64,000 nt of DNA from Pseudomonas paralactis (GTDB lineage Bacteria; Pseudomonadota; Gammaproteobacteria; Pseudomonadales; Pseudomonadaceae): assembly GCF_001439735.1 (NCBI RefSeq), contig NZ_JYLN01000005.1:372001-436000 (forward strand), read 5' to 3'. The translations under genes and the position numbers were made by a program. Below are positions 26,965-36,053 of this stretch, piece after piece. The notes below the pieces were generated by a model that saw nothing but the letters and a program-made list of their open reading frames with translations, was not told the DNA's origin and did no database searches. Every line of letters starts with the position of its first letter. Position 1 is the stretch's first letter.

Positions 26965-27660
26965 TCAGGCCAGGTCGACCAGTACGATCTCGCTGTCTTC
27001 TATCGCCGTTACCCGCAACACCTGCTCACTCTCTACCGCCACCCCGTCTCGGGCCTGTGCTCGCAAGCCGTTGACCTCAATCACGCCGGTGGCCGGCACC
27101 AGGTACGCCCGGCGTCCGCTGTCCAGCCTGTATTCGGCGCTTTCCCCGGCTTTCAGGTTCGCCGCCACCAAGCGCGCATCGGCACGAATGCGCAGGCTTT
27201 CACTGTCGCCCGCCTTACCGCTGGCCAGCGTTACAAAGCCTTCTCGATGGCCTTGCGGAAACGGCTTGGCACCCCAGGACGGCGGCAAACCGGCCTCATT
27301 CGGGATAATCCAGATCTGGAAGATCTTGGTCGGGGTGGCCTCCAGGTTGTACTCGCTGTGGGCGATCCCAGTGCCAGCACTCATTACCTGTACATCGCCA
27401 GCCTCGGTGCGGCCTTTGTTGCCCAGGTTATCGGCATGGCTGATTGCGCCTTCGCGTACGTAGGTGATGATTTCCATGTCCCGGTGCGGGTGCTGGGGGA
27501 AGCCGCTGCCTGGCGCGATGATATCGTCGTTCCATACCCGCAGATTGCCCCAGTGCATACGCTCGGGGTCGTGGTACTCGGCGAATGAAAAGTGGTGATG
27601 GGCGTCGAGCCAGCCATGATGGGCGCCGCCGAGGGTATTGAAAGGTCGAAGTTCAAGCAT
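26965..27660 (-). CDS. Pirin-family bicupin (YhhW-like)
   Basis: 231 residues, two cupin domains. The metal-binding residues fall at the positions known for E. coli YhhW: H57 and H59 in QHPHRDME, H101 and E103 in IAHSEYN. Proteins of this type have quercetin 2,3-dioxygenase activity in vitro; the physiological substrate is unknown. Divergent from the UvrD-like helicase gene. Confidence 0.9.
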   Translation of the reverse strand: MLELRPFNTLGGAHHGWLDAHHHFSFAEYHDPERMHWGNLRVWNDDIIAPGSGFPQHPHRDMEIITYVREGAISHADNLGNKGRTEAGDVQVMSAGTGIAHSEYNLEATPTKIFQIWIIPNEAGLPPSWGAKPFPQGHREGFVTLASGKAGDSESLRIRADARLVAANLKAGESAEYRLDSGRRAYLVPATGVIEVNGLRAQARDGVAVESEQVLRVTAIEDSEIVLVDLA

Positions 27661-27878
27661 GATCGTCTCCTGTGAATGAGCCCATCATCCAGCAGTGCAT
27701 GATCGATAAAAAGCGTAAAAAATGCCTAATTCCTATCCATTAATTCGATCATGGAAAGCTGCTTCAACTTTCACTTCATCGCCTAACTGCATGACAGTAA
27801 AGCAATTGGCTGGAACTGAGCGCCGATTCCGGCGACCATGACGCCCTTGTCAAAGCCAAGCTCATCGCAGGAGTTCGC

Positions 27879-30323
27879 GTGCCGCAACAAAAGCCTGATC
27901 TGCCCCCAGAACTGCGCCCCTTGGCTGAAATGCCCTTATTGAAGCGGCTGGCCGCGCGCCTGTTCGGCCATGGCCTCACCCGTTTGCGCGCGCAGCACCG
28001 GTATTCCTGGCTGCATGGCCAAGCCGACGGTTTTCGCAATGGGCATGAAGCCGGTGTGGAATATGGGTATCGCGAAGGCAAGGCAGAGGGTCTTGAAGAG
28101 GGCCGGCAAGTCCTGTTGATTCGCGACTTTCGCCCTGATGAGCACCGAGCGCCCGGCGTGGACGACAGCCTGTTCGACGATTGGCGTTTGCCGCTCACCG
28201 CCGATGTGAAAAAGCGCATGAAGGCGGACGTGGCGCGCCTGCTGCCAGCTCACGCGCAGCCGAGTACAGCGCAGTGGAAGATGATCTTCAGCGACACGCC
28301 CTCGACCTCGGTGATTGCCGGCGCCGGCGCAGGTAAATCGACCTCCCTGGTGTTGCGTATCCTGCTGCTTACCCATTACCTGGGTTTTGAGCTGAGCTCA
28401 ATGACCGTGGTGACGTTTACCCGCGAGTCGCGCAAGGACTTCATCAACAAGCTCATGGAGATTCTGAGCCTGTGGGGCCAACCCCTTGACATCAAACAAG
28501 CCCAGGCCGTTGTGCGTACGTTTCACTCGCGCATCCTGCCGATGGTGCGCAGCCTGCCGGGTTTCGAACGACTGCAAGCCTTTGAAAACCTCAGTGGCGG
28601 CTTTGAAGACGCCGATAGCAACGCCTTCGATCTACGTATCAGTGATGCCCAGCGTCAGCATATGAACGCCTGTTATCACCGTTTGCAGGGGCATCATGCG
28701 CGTTTTCGCGAGTTGATTGCGCCGCTGGCTCGCCAGGGTCTGCAGCTTAAGGAACTGGAGCGCGATCATCCGGACGTGCAAAAGCGCATGGCCGTGACTG
28801 AGTTGGCGGCCAAGCGTGATGAAGAACTCTGCGACTTGATCGAGGACCTGTGGTTCCGCGCAGGCGCCTGGCCGATCAAAGGCATCGAACCCAGCCGTCA
28901 AACCTTTGAAATCAACGGCGCCAAATTTCATTGCCACGGCTATATCCCGCAGTTGGATGCCTGGGTAGTACTGGGTTTCGACGCACGGGAAAACGCCGGG
29001 ATCAGTCGGCCAAACTCAAAACTATCGGTGCGCGCAGAGTGGGCGGTAAAGCGCACCCTGTTTCAAGCTTTCTGTAATAAGCCATTGATATGGCTTGATA
29101 ATTACGAGTCATCAAAGCGCCTTTTAAGCAGTCTAGCCGGCGATGCAATGGCTGGGCCCGGCTTTGATTACAAGGTCAAGGGCGAACTCGCTTCAGCGCC
29201 ACTGCTGGACAGTTTTGTCATGGCGGCGGGGTTTATCGAGAACCTCGGGCTGGACGTGCCGACAGCAGTAGGCCAAATGAGGTTCGCCAAGGATGACCCG
29301 GATCGGTTGTTCTTTGAGGCCCTGAGCATTTTCTGGAAGGCTCTGGAAGACCACCTGCTCGATCAATCACCGCCGATCATGACCTACAACCGGATGTTTT
29401 CCCTGTTTGGCGAAAATACCCCGGAGAACCTCAAGCTGCTCAGTGATCCGCTGCTGCGGCCGATGTCGCACCTGATGATCGACGAATTTCAGGATGTATC
29501 ACCGCAGATCGTCTCGTGGATCCGTGCCACCCTGCGAGAAATCCGCAGTCGCGGCCCGGCCATGCACGTGGGGCGTGGGGCGCAGCGCTCATCCTTGCTG
29601 TGCGTCGGCGACGACTGGCAATCGATCTACGGCTGGCGCGGCAGTTCGCCCAAGTACTTCATGGAGTTCAACCAGGAATTTGTCGCACCGAGCACTACCC
29701 GCGTGATGCTTGGCGAGAATTACCGCAGCCACCAGCACATCATCGATGCGGCCGAACATATCGTGCGCAGCGCACCGGCGATCCCCGGCAAGAAGGCCAA
29801 GGCCAGTGGCGAGCCCAAGGTATTAGTGCCGGTCAGCGTGCTGGAGCGGGATGATGCGGCGCTGGGCCAGCGGTTGATGGAGCATTATCAACGCGGGGAT
29901 ACGGTCTTGATGTTGTATCGAAAAAGTAGCGATAACTTATTGATTCAAGAGCATATTCAATCTGTAGTTAATGTGGATTCGAGCTTGCCGATCCACGAGC
30001 GCCGTTTGAAGCAGTTGACGTACCACAGCGCCAAGGGCCTGCAAGCCGACGCCGTTTTTCTGCTTGGGGACTGTCAACATCTCACCAGCTCGCCCTACAA
30101 AAACCAGGTCTACCGCATGGCGGGCCTGGGCAAGGACGGTGACAGCGAGCCGTACGACAATGCGCAAAAGGACGAAATACTGCGCCTGGCCTACGTCGGT
30201 ATTACCCGAGCGATCAGCCACTGCTACTGGTATGTGGAAAAGCCGGAAGGCCAGGGTGTGAATGTGCCCAGGGCCTCTGAGCGAGTGGATGGCAAAAAAT
30301 CGTTTTTCGACGATCAGCGCTGA
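27879..30323 (+). CDS. UvrD/Rep-like superfamily 1 DNA helicase
   Basis: 814 residues, GTG start after AGGAG. An N-terminal ~130-residue extension contains tandem Gly-Tyr/Glu repeats (FRNGHEAGVEYGYREGKAEG), a coiled region seen in some helicase IV-like proteins. SF1 motifs: Walker A GAGAGKST (K153), motif II MIDEFQD (D535/E536), motif III GDDWQSIYGWRGS, motif IV GENYRSHQHI, motif V TYHSAKGLQADAVFL and motif VI YVGITRAISH. 3'-5' unwinding in repair or recombination restart is inferred from the family. No nuclease domain can be seen. It is shorter in its 2B region than UvrD/RecB and may be a DNA helicase IV relative. Confidence 0.88.
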   Translation: MPQQKPDLPPELRPLAEMPLLKRLAARLFGHGLTRLRAQHRYSWLHGQADGFRNGHEAGVEYGYREGKAEGLEEGRQVLLIRDFRPDEHRAPGVDDSLFDDWRLPLTADVKKRMKADVARLLPAHAQPSTAQWKMIFSDTPSTSVIAGAGAGKSTSLVLRILLLTHYLGFELSSMTVVTFTRESRKDFINKLMEILSLWGQPLDIKQAQAVVRTFHSRILPMVRSLPGFERLQAFENLSGGFEDADSNAFDLRISDAQRQHMNACYHRLQGHHARFRELIAPLARQGLQLKELERDHPDVQKRMAVTELAAKRDEELCDLIEDLWFRAGAWPIKGIEPSRQTFEINGAKFHCHGYIPQLDAWVVLGFDARENAGISRPNSKLSVRAEWAVKRTLFQAFCNKPLIWLDNYESSKRLLSSLAGDAMAGPGFDYKVKGELASAPLLDSFVMAAGFIENLGLDVPTAVGQMRFAKDDPDRLFFEALSIFWKALEDHLLDQSPPIMTYNRMFSLFGENTPENLKLLSDPLLRPMSHLMIDEFQDVSPQIVSWIRATLREIRSRGPAMHVGRGAQRSSLLCVGDDWQSIYGWRGSSPKYFMEFNQEFVAPSTTRVMLGENYRSHQHIIDAAEHIVRSAPAIPGKKAKASGEPKVLVPVSVLERDDAALGQRLMEHYQRGDTVLMLYRKSSDNLLIQEHIQSVVNVDSSLPIHERRLKQLTYHSAKGLQADAVFLLGDCQHLTSSPYKNQVYRMAGLGKDGDSEPYDNAQKDEILRLAYVGITRAISHCYWYVEKPEGQGVNVPRASERVDGKKSFFDDQR

Positions 30324-30372
30324 ACCTTCAACTGACACACCGCTAAATATGGAGAGGGCTGGCCCTAATGTG

Positions 30373-30473
30373 TGTAGGAGCGAGCTTGCTCGCGAAAAAC
30401 GTCAACGATAACGCCTGTTTGCTGAATAAACGCGGCGCCTATGGGTTTTTCGCGAGCAAGCTCGCTCCTACAG
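30373..30473. repeat. REPIN (inverted REP pair)
   Basis: Same element as at 26854, with a nearly identical spacer. It lies between the UvrD-like helicase and the DUF1652 gene. Confidence 0.92.
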
Positions 30474-30526
30474 ACCTGGGAACTTGGCCCTCCCACATCA
30501 GGTAATCGACGGCTGACAAATACTAT

Positions 30527-30799
30527 TCAGGCCCGCAACGACAACGGCGGTACAAAACACTCCAGTTCATCCTCCACCGCCTCGATGATGCGCTCCACAT
30601 CAGCGGCGTTCATCACCGTGGCGCAAGGAATGCCGGCGATGGCGATCAATGTTTCACCGCTGGCCCGGTCGAACAGGCGGGCGACCATGCTGCCGGGGGC
30701 GTCCATACTCCCCTCGAAGCCCATCGGATGAAAATGCCAGCGCATCAACTGGCACGCATTGGGGAAAGTCACTTTGTTCATGTTGCCCACCTTGTTCAT
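30527..30799 (-). CDS. DUF1652 family protein
   Basis: 90 residues. The FPNACQLMRWHFHPMGFE start and the VARLFDRASGETLIAIAGI core are typical of the small pseudomonad DUF1652 family, whose function is unknown. An internal ATG at 30781 (MNKVTFPNACQ) has AAGGTGG close upstream and may be the true start; the first ATG has AAGGAAG about 9 nt upstream. No signal peptide. Confidence 0.85.
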   Translation of the reverse strand: MNKVGNMNKVTFPNACQLMRWHFHPMGFEGSMDAPGSMVARLFDRASGETLIAIAGIPCATVMNAADVERIIEAVEDELECFVPPLSLRA

Positions 30800-31060
30800 T
30801 GAGCGCTTCCTTTAGCTCGCGGCAGGGGTCAGGACCTTCGTTGGTCCAGACATCGAAGAATTTAAAAATAGCATTCGTTCGCAAGTACAAGGTGAGTTTT
30901 TTGGCCCCGTTCGGCGGTTCTTTTACCTGATTTTGACGTGGATCATGTCCTACAGCGGATTAGGCAAAAGGCCATTGTTCAGAATGGCCACTTGGCCATT
31001 GTAGGGGTGAGCAAATCAGTATGGCTCCCCATACCTGTCATGGGGGTTTGGGGGCGACGC

Positions 31061-31100
31061 CGGACCTGTGGGAGGGGGCTTGCCCCCGAAGGCGGCCTAA
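31061..31100. repeat. Single REP-like hairpin of another family
   Basis: TGTGGGAGGGGGCTTGCCCC (from 31067) contains GGGGGC/GCCCCC and resembles the second common REP type of fluorescent pseudomonads, not the GAGCGAGCTTGCTCGC type used elsewhere in the window. Confidence 0.6.
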
Positions 31101-31140
31101 GAGCCGACCAGGATGCTGGGCTTTGATCGAGTACATATCC

Positions 31141-31380
31141 GTTATTGGGGTAACGGCCGCTATTGGTTCCGCTTTTACAGCGGGTCACTTTGGAAGAGCC
31201 CCAAAGTAACCAAAGGGCTCTTGCCCCACCACTCGGCACCTCGCTTAGGCTCGGTGTGCCCGTAATCCGCCATGGATTTGGGGGGCCGCCGCCACGCGCC
31301 ATCCATGGCGCGGGGCGGCTAAACCGGCATCCCTGCCGGTTTACCCCCCAAATCCCTGTCGAATTCCGGCCAGCGTGGTT
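31141..31380. repeat. Long structured dispersed intergenic repeat
   Basis: Nested palindromes: outer stem GGATTTGGGGGG (31274-31285) with CCCCCCAAATCC (31344-31355), inner stem AAACCGGCA (31321-31329) with TGCCGGTTT (31334-31342), and a third, CGCGCCAT/ATGGCGCG (31295-31312), between them. The upstream part (TTACAGCGGGTCACTTTGG...) is a sequence I know as frequently repeated in Pseudomonas intergenic regions. No credible ORF; short frames across it are probably spurious. The boundaries are approximate. Confidence 0.65.
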
Positions 31381-31394
31381 TGACGGGGCGCTTA

Positions 31395-31427
31395 AGATCA
31401 AAAGCAGATCAAGAGCAGATCAAGAGC
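31395..31427. repeat. Short tandem repeat, three 11-bp units
   Basis: AGATCAAAAGC, AGATCAAGAGC, AGATCAAGAGC in direct succession, followed by a partial AAGAGC. Located at the end of the structured repeat. From 31434 to 31765 I see no gene. Confidence 0.8.
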
Positions 31428-31765
31428 AAGAGCGGCTCGCTTCGCATCGTGGTTAGCGTCGGCAGTGGCTATAAAAGTTGTGTAGATACCTATGCATACC
31501 TGGGGCGGCACCGGCATCGGCTACAACATCCCCAGGGAGAACGCGGCAAATTGATTGGGTTCGCGCGCGTGTGGAACACTATTCGAATCGGACGTTAATT
31601 GCCGCTTTTGGGATAATAACCGGCTCCTCGTTAAACAAATAATGGCGTCATGGTTAAGAAATTTAATGTCAACTATTCAGGATGGAAAACCCTGTTGTCC
31701 TTGTGAGAGATTTTAGCCGCAACCCGTGACACTCTCATATTACTGACTATCAATAGGTGACTTAT

Positions 31766-32218
31766 ATGTCTTCCATACAGAGCCTTCCAGTTGGCGGCAC
31801 ATGGACCCAGTCTGAATTACGAGGCACAGACGCGCGCGAGCGCCTGGAAGCCAGGCGCGGCGAGCCCTCAGTGTTGGTCGGTGGCGCGGGGGGCGACCAG
31901 TTGGTAGGTCGCCAGGGCGCGAATACATTTAAATATGAAAAAAGCACCGACTCCCTCAGTGATGATCCGGACACGATCCTGAACTTCAATCCCAAAGAGG
32001 ATGAGATCGATGTGTCTGAAATGTTAAAAGACCACGCTATAACGGCGATTAATATCCAATCAGGCCCGCCTGTGGAGGTGGGTGATGTGCAACTGACCCA
32101 CGCGTTCGGCGTGAGTACCTTGACTATTAAGGTGACGGCGCAAGGGCCGAACTTTTCCGTACGGGTTGATGGTGTAAATCTGTTACCGCAGCATATTAAT
32201 TTCTTTCATTCGGATTAA
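31766..32218 (+). CDS. Small orphan protein resembling the serralysin C-terminal/RTX domain
   Basis: 150 residues from the ATG at 31766, which follows AGGTG at 6 nt; a GTG at 31757 would add three residues. After a short polar N-terminus it reads GGAGGDQLVGRQGANTF, a degenerate RTX nonapeptide region. Then comes DTILNFNPKEDEIDVSEML, matching the conserved DxIxDFxxGxDKIDLS step of the peptidase M10 C-terminal domain, and a beta-rich tail. There is no protease domain, zinc motif or Sec signal. The C-terminus NFFHSD differs from the hydrophobic tail of AprA. It may be an RTX-like type I export substrate or a decayed C-terminus of a lost exoenzyme. The regulator gene is convergent, with the two stop codons adjacent. 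Confidence 0.72.
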   Translation: MSSIQSLPVGGTWTQSELRGTDARERLEARRGEPSVLVGGAGGDQLVGRQGANTFKYEKSTDSLSDDPDTILNFNPKEDEIDVSEMLKDHAITAINIQSGPPVEVGDVQLTHAFGVSTLTIKVTAQGPNFSVRVDGVNLLPQHINFFHSD

Positions 32219-32220
32219 AC

Positions 32221-33006
32221 CTATGGATTCTCCAGGTCATGCCCCAGCGACTGGATAAACAGTGAAAACAACTCGGGCTGTGACGAGATATCCAGTTTGG
32301 CGTAAAGGTGCCTGCGGTGCACTTTGACCGTGTCCGGGGAGATCTTCAGGCGTTCGGCCATGGCTTTGGAGGAAAACCCCCGCAACACCAGGCGAGCGAT
32401 TTCCAGCTCGCGGTCCGACAGCACACCACTGCCGAAATGACTCAGCGCGTCTCGGATCTGGCTGTCTATTGCCGGTGCTCGCTGAGTGCTTTGCTGCCAG
32501 TGCTGCTGCATCAAGGGCAGCACCCAGGCGGCCAGTGTGGTCAACAGCCCGGTTTCCTCGAAGCTGAAGCGTCGCTGCATGCCCAGAGATAGCGAAAGCG
32601 TGCCCTCGCCGGGCAATTGCAGGATCAACTGCACTTCGTCTTCCAGCACGTTGTCGTGGAAGTAGTTGAGGAAGTACTCACTCTGGCGAAAATGATCCGG
32701 CGCCACTTCCTCCAGGCGGTACACGCCGCTGGCATAGTTTTCGTGGTACGCCTGGTAAAACGGGTCGAGCAGATACAGCCCATTGAGGTACACCAGCATC
32801 GACGCCGGTTTGCTGCTGGGCTGGGCGTCGTATTCCTCAAGGGCCTGGGGCGAGCCATCCAACGGGTAGAAAATCGCCAGGGCATTATCGAAGGGCAGGC
32901 ATTGGTGCAATAGCAGCACCAATTGCTTCCAGAACCGCTCGGTGCCGATCTGTGACAGGGTACGCCCCAATCCCGCGTGCATGCCGATTTCCCGGAACAG
33001 GCTCAT
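32221..33006 (-). CDS. LuxR-family transcriptional regulator
   Basis: 261 residues. A C-terminal LuxR/GerE helix-turn-helix (LSDRELEIARLVLRGFSSKA, then KISPDTVKVHRRHLYAKL) follows a ~180-residue N-terminal domain without the residues of acyl-homoserine-lactone binding, and there is no receiver domain. Start ATG after GGGGAG. It is divergent from the permease/P1-peptidase operon, which it probably controls; the same association of regulator, permease and peptidase is, to my recollection, found in other pseudomonads. Confidence 0.86.
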   Translation of the reverse strand: MSLFREIGMHAGLGRTLSQIGTERFWKQLVLLLHQCLPFDNALAIFYPLDGSPQALEEYDAQPSSKPASMLVYLNGLYLLDPFYQAYHENYASGVYRLEEVAPDHFRQSEYFLNYFHDNVLEDEVQLILQLPGEGTLSLSLGMQRRFSFEETGLLTTLAAWVLPLMQQHWQQSTQRAPAIDSQIRDALSHFGSGVLSDRELEIARLVLRGFSSKAMAERLKISPDTVKVHRRHLYAKLDISSQPELFSLFIQSLGHDLENP

Positions 33007-33206
33007 TTCACTGGCTCCCCCTCAAAAGATCGGCCAAGGGTTCGGCTTTTAGCGGGCACCGTCAAGGGGAGTACGCCAATAGGGGAATTGGCTTGCCGGC
33101 CCGCCAGCCGATAACGTCGCCACTATTGAACGGGAAGGCTATCCCGTACACACACATCATTTTTCGTTTCTGCCTCACACCAAAAAAAACGACAGAGGAT
33201 AACGAT

Positions 33207-34571
33207 ATGAGCGCTACCCCCACGCCCGATGGCGTGCTCAAACCCACCTTGAGCGTCTTCGATGTAGTGGCTATCACCGTTTCCGCGGTGACGCCGGCCA
33301 GTTCCGTATTTGTGATCGCCCCGTTCGCCATTCAGCAAGCGGGCAGCGGCGTGTTCCTGGCGTTTGTGATGGCCGGGTTGCTCGCATTGATGTTCGCCTT
33401 CTGCTACGCCGAACTCGGCCGCGCCCATAACAGTGCCGGTGGTGAGTATGTGTATGCCAAGCGCGTGTTTGGCGGTATGGCCGGTTACGCCACGTTCCTG
33501 ACAGTGCTGGTGATGTTGCTGTTTATCCCGCCGGTATTGGCGACTGGGGCGGCGACTTATTTGAATAACGCCCTGGGCACAACATTCGACTCCCAGACTG
33601 TCGCCCTGGTGATCGTGGTGTGCAGCTACGCCCTGGGCATTCTCAATATCAAGCTCAATGCCTGGATTACCGGCACCTGCCTGCTGTTGGAAGTGGCAGC
33701 CTTGCTGGTGATTGTGGTGATCGGCTTCGGCAATCCGGTGCAGCCGGCCAGCGTGTTGTTTGAGCCGCAGATCGTTGAAAACGGCGTGTTGCACCTGGCG
33801 CCCTGGGCCCTGGTGATCGGTGCCGTGGGTATTGGCCTGTTCTCGTTCAATGGCTACGGCCCGGCGGTGCTGCTGGCCGAAGACATGAAATGCGGCGGCA
33901 AGGGCGTACACAAGGCGGTGTTGTGGTCCCTTGGGCTGGTGGTGGTGATTGAGCTGGTGCCGATCACCGCACTGTTGATCGGTGCGCCGTCACTGAGTGC
34001 GATGATCAGCAGCCCCGACCCCATTGGCTACCTGTTGACCAGCCACGGCAATGAAACCCTGTCGCGGTTGGTCAGTGCCGGGATCTTTCTGTCGGTGTTC
34101 AACGCAATTGTGGCGATCGTTATCCAGATCGGCCGGGTGGTGTTCAGCAGTGGCCGTGATGCACTGTGGACGCCGAGTATCAACAAGCTGTTCACGCGTA
34201 TTCATCCGCGCTGGGATTCGCCATGGCTGGCGACGTTGTTCCTGGCGATTCCTTCGGCGCTGTTGAGTTTCAGCTCGAACCTGGCCGACCTGACCTCGTT
34301 CAGCGTATTGCTGATCATGCTGGTGTACCTGGTGGTGGCGCTGAGCGCGCTGATGAGCCGGGTGCTGCTGCGCGATCGCGAACACCCTTATCGTATGCCG
34401 CTGTGGCCTTTGCCGGCGGTGCTGGCGGTGCTCGGCGCGGGTTATCTGTTGGTGACCCTGATCCTTGAGGCGTCAATGCGCGACATCATGGTCATCATCG
34501 GCCTGCTGGCACTGTCGGTGATTTTGTATTGCATCAGCGGCCGGTCGAGTCCGGTTTTTCAGAAATTGTAA
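33207..34571 (+). CDS. APC-family amino acid permease
   Basis: 454 residues from the ATG at 33207 (AGAGGA upstream); the frame stays open upstream to 32952, but that part is not permease-like and overlaps the regulator. About twelve hydrophobic helices. The first conserved region is VVAITVSAVTPASSVFVIAPFA, of the APC type (Gly-poor variant), and SFNGYGPAVLLAEDM corresponds to TM6. Cytoplasmic-membrane uptake or exchange of amino acids or amines is expected. The P1-family aminopeptidase follows after 9 nt, so the pair may import and hydrolyse small peptide-like amides. Confidence 0.87.
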   Translation: MSATPTPDGVLKPTLSVFDVVAITVSAVTPASSVFVIAPFAIQQAGSGVFLAFVMAGLLALMFAFCYAELGRAHNSAGGEYVYAKRVFGGMAGYATFLTVLVMLLFIPPVLATGAATYLNNALGTTFDSQTVALVIVVCSYALGILNIKLNAWITGTCLLLEVAALLVIVVIGFGNPVQPASVLFEPQIVENGVLHLAPWALVIGAVGIGLFSFNGYGPAVLLAEDMKCGGKGVHKAVLWSLGLVVVIELVPITALLIGAPSLSAMISSPDPIGYLLTSHGNETLSRLVSAGIFLSVFNAIVAIVIQIGRVVFSSGRDALWTPSINKLFTRIHPRWDSPWLATLFLAIPSALLSFSSNLADLTSFSVLLIMLVYLVVALSALMSRVLLRDREHPYRMPLWPLPAVLAVLGAGYLLVTLILEASMRDIMVIIGLLALSVILYCISGRSSPVFQKL

Positions 34572-34580
34572 GGAGTGGGT

Positions 34581-35687
34581 ATGCGTGCACGTCAATTGGG
34601 TATCACGCTGGGGCTGGGCACACCTGGCGAATTGAACGCCATCACCGATGTTCCCGGGGTTCGGGTTGGCCACACCACGCTCAAAACGCGTATCGACGGC
34701 AAGCAGGTGCGTACCGGCGTGACGGTGGTCCAGCCGCGCGCCGGTGAGGCCCGGCATCAACCGTGTTTTGCCGGGTACCACGTGCTCAACGGCAACGGTG
34801 ATGCCACTGGCCTTGAGTGGATCAACGAGGCCGGGTTGTTGACCACGCCGATGGCCATCACCAACACCCACAGCGTTGGGATCGTACGTGACACCTTGAT
34901 CGCCCTGGAGCGCGAACGCCTGCAAGACCCTGCGGTGTACTGGTGCATGCCGGTGGTCATGGAAACCTACGACGGCCTGCTCAACGATATCTGGGGCCAG
35001 CATGTGCAACCTGAGCATGTGCGCCAGGCACTCGACCATGCCGAAACCGGCCCGGTGCAGGAAGGCGCCGTGGGCGGTGGCACCGGGATGATCTGCCATG
35101 AGTTCAAGGGCGGTATCGGCAGCGCATCCCGGCGTTTATCGGCGGAGCAGGGCGGCTGGACCGTCGGCGTACTGGTGCAGGCCAACCATGGCAAGCGCCA
35201 GGAACTGCGGGTCGATGGCTACCCGGTGGGCCGTCACTTGATGGACAACGCTTCGCCATTTGCCGAGCAAGGTACGCCCGGCATGGGGTCCATCGTGGTA
35301 ATTATCGCCACCGATGCACCGTTGCTGCCCCATCAGTGCCAACGCCTGGCGCAGCGGGCGTCCATCGGCATCGCGCGCACCGGTGGTGGCACCGAGGATT
35401 CCAGTGGCGACCTGTTTCTGGCCTTTGCCACCGGTAATCAGGATTTGCCGCCGGCAGACTACGGGCGCAAGGACCTGCCACTGCGCACCGCGTTGCAGAT
35501 GGTCAATAACGATCATATTTCTCCACTGTTCAGCGCCGCAGCGGAGGCGGTGGAAGAAGCAATCATCAACGCGATTCTGGCGGGAGAAGACATGACCACG
35601 CAGGCGAATGTGCAGGTGCCAGGCCTGGCCGGCGAAACCCTCTTGGCAGCATTGCACAAGTGTGGCTGGAGTATGTCCCGGCAATAG
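34581..35687 (+). CDS. P1 (S58) family aminopeptidase, DmpA/BapA-like
   Basis: 368 residues. N-terminal nucleophile hydrolase of the DmpA family: the start GLGTPGELNAITDVPGVRVGH is typical, as is GAVGGGTGMICHEFKGGIG. The expected self-cleavage site and nucleophile is S237 in GMGSIVVIIATDAPL. Family members release N-terminal D- or L-amino acids or beta-amino acids after autocatalytic processing into two subunits. Start ATG 34581 with AAGGAG at 5 nt; a GTG at 34575 overlaps the ribosome binding site. No signal peptide, so cytoplasmic. Co-transcribed with the permease. Confidence 0.86.
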   Translation: MRARQLGITLGLGTPGELNAITDVPGVRVGHTTLKTRIDGKQVRTGVTVVQPRAGEARHQPCFAGYHVLNGNGDATGLEWINEAGLLTTPMAITNTHSVGIVRDTLIALERERLQDPAVYWCMPVVMETYDGLLNDIWGQHVQPEHVRQALDHAETGPVQEGAVGGGTGMICHEFKGGIGSASRRLSAEQGGWTVGVLVQANHGKRQELRVDGYPVGRHLMDNASPFAEQGTPGMGSIVVIIATDAPLLPHQCQRLAQRASIGIARTGGGTEDSSGDLFLAFATGNQDLPPADYGRKDLPLRTALQMVNNDHISPLFSAAAEAVEEAIINAILAGEDMTTQANVQVPGLAGETLLAALHKCGWSMSRQ

Positions 35688-35775
35688 GGGACACTGCACT
35701 TTAATAGTGCAAGTAGTGGCTATTTAATGTCGCCAATGACACCGTGACAATATATTGGATCCATTACTCAAGTGC

Positions 35776-35798
35776 GCCGCTCAACTTGGAGCGGCTTT
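35776..35798 (+). terminator. Possible terminator after the P1-peptidase operon
   Basis: GCCGCTC pairs with GAGCGGC across a 6-nt loop and is followed by TTTACT. The T tract is short, so termination is uncertain. The rest of 35688-36053 is the aprA upstream region. Confidence 0.5.
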
Positions 35799-36037
35799 AC
35801 TGCTATTTAATATTTAAATACTGCTGCGCTCGGATTAGGCGCGTAAAAGCTAACGTTCCCAATAAACACTGCTTGCGACTTCCCCAAGTTGAACCTGTGT
35901 CACATTTGCGCTGTGGAAATAGGTGTAGACGAAAGATTTCAAGTTGTGTCAGTTTTCTTACGCCTTCAAAAGAGGTGAGTGATAGGACTATCCTCGCCCG
36001 CGAGGTTCCTATCGAACAAAGACTGATGCACTTGCAA

Positions 36038-36047
36038 ACAAGGAAGT
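36038..36047 (+). promoter_or_regulatory. RsmA/RsmE (CsrA-type) binding site overlapping the aprA ribosome binding site
   Basis: ACAAGGAAGT fits the consensus A/UCANGGANGU/A exactly, with the GGA serving as Shine-Dalgarno 9 nt before the ATG. Post-transcriptional control of aprA by Gac/Rsm is known in other fluorescent pseudomonads. Confidence 0.7.
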
Positions 36048-36053
36048 ACGTTT

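Noticed and set aside
31163..31456. 97-codon frame across the structured repeat
   Set aside because: It covers nested palindromes of a dispersed intergenic repeat; frames in such repeats are often annotated but have no support.
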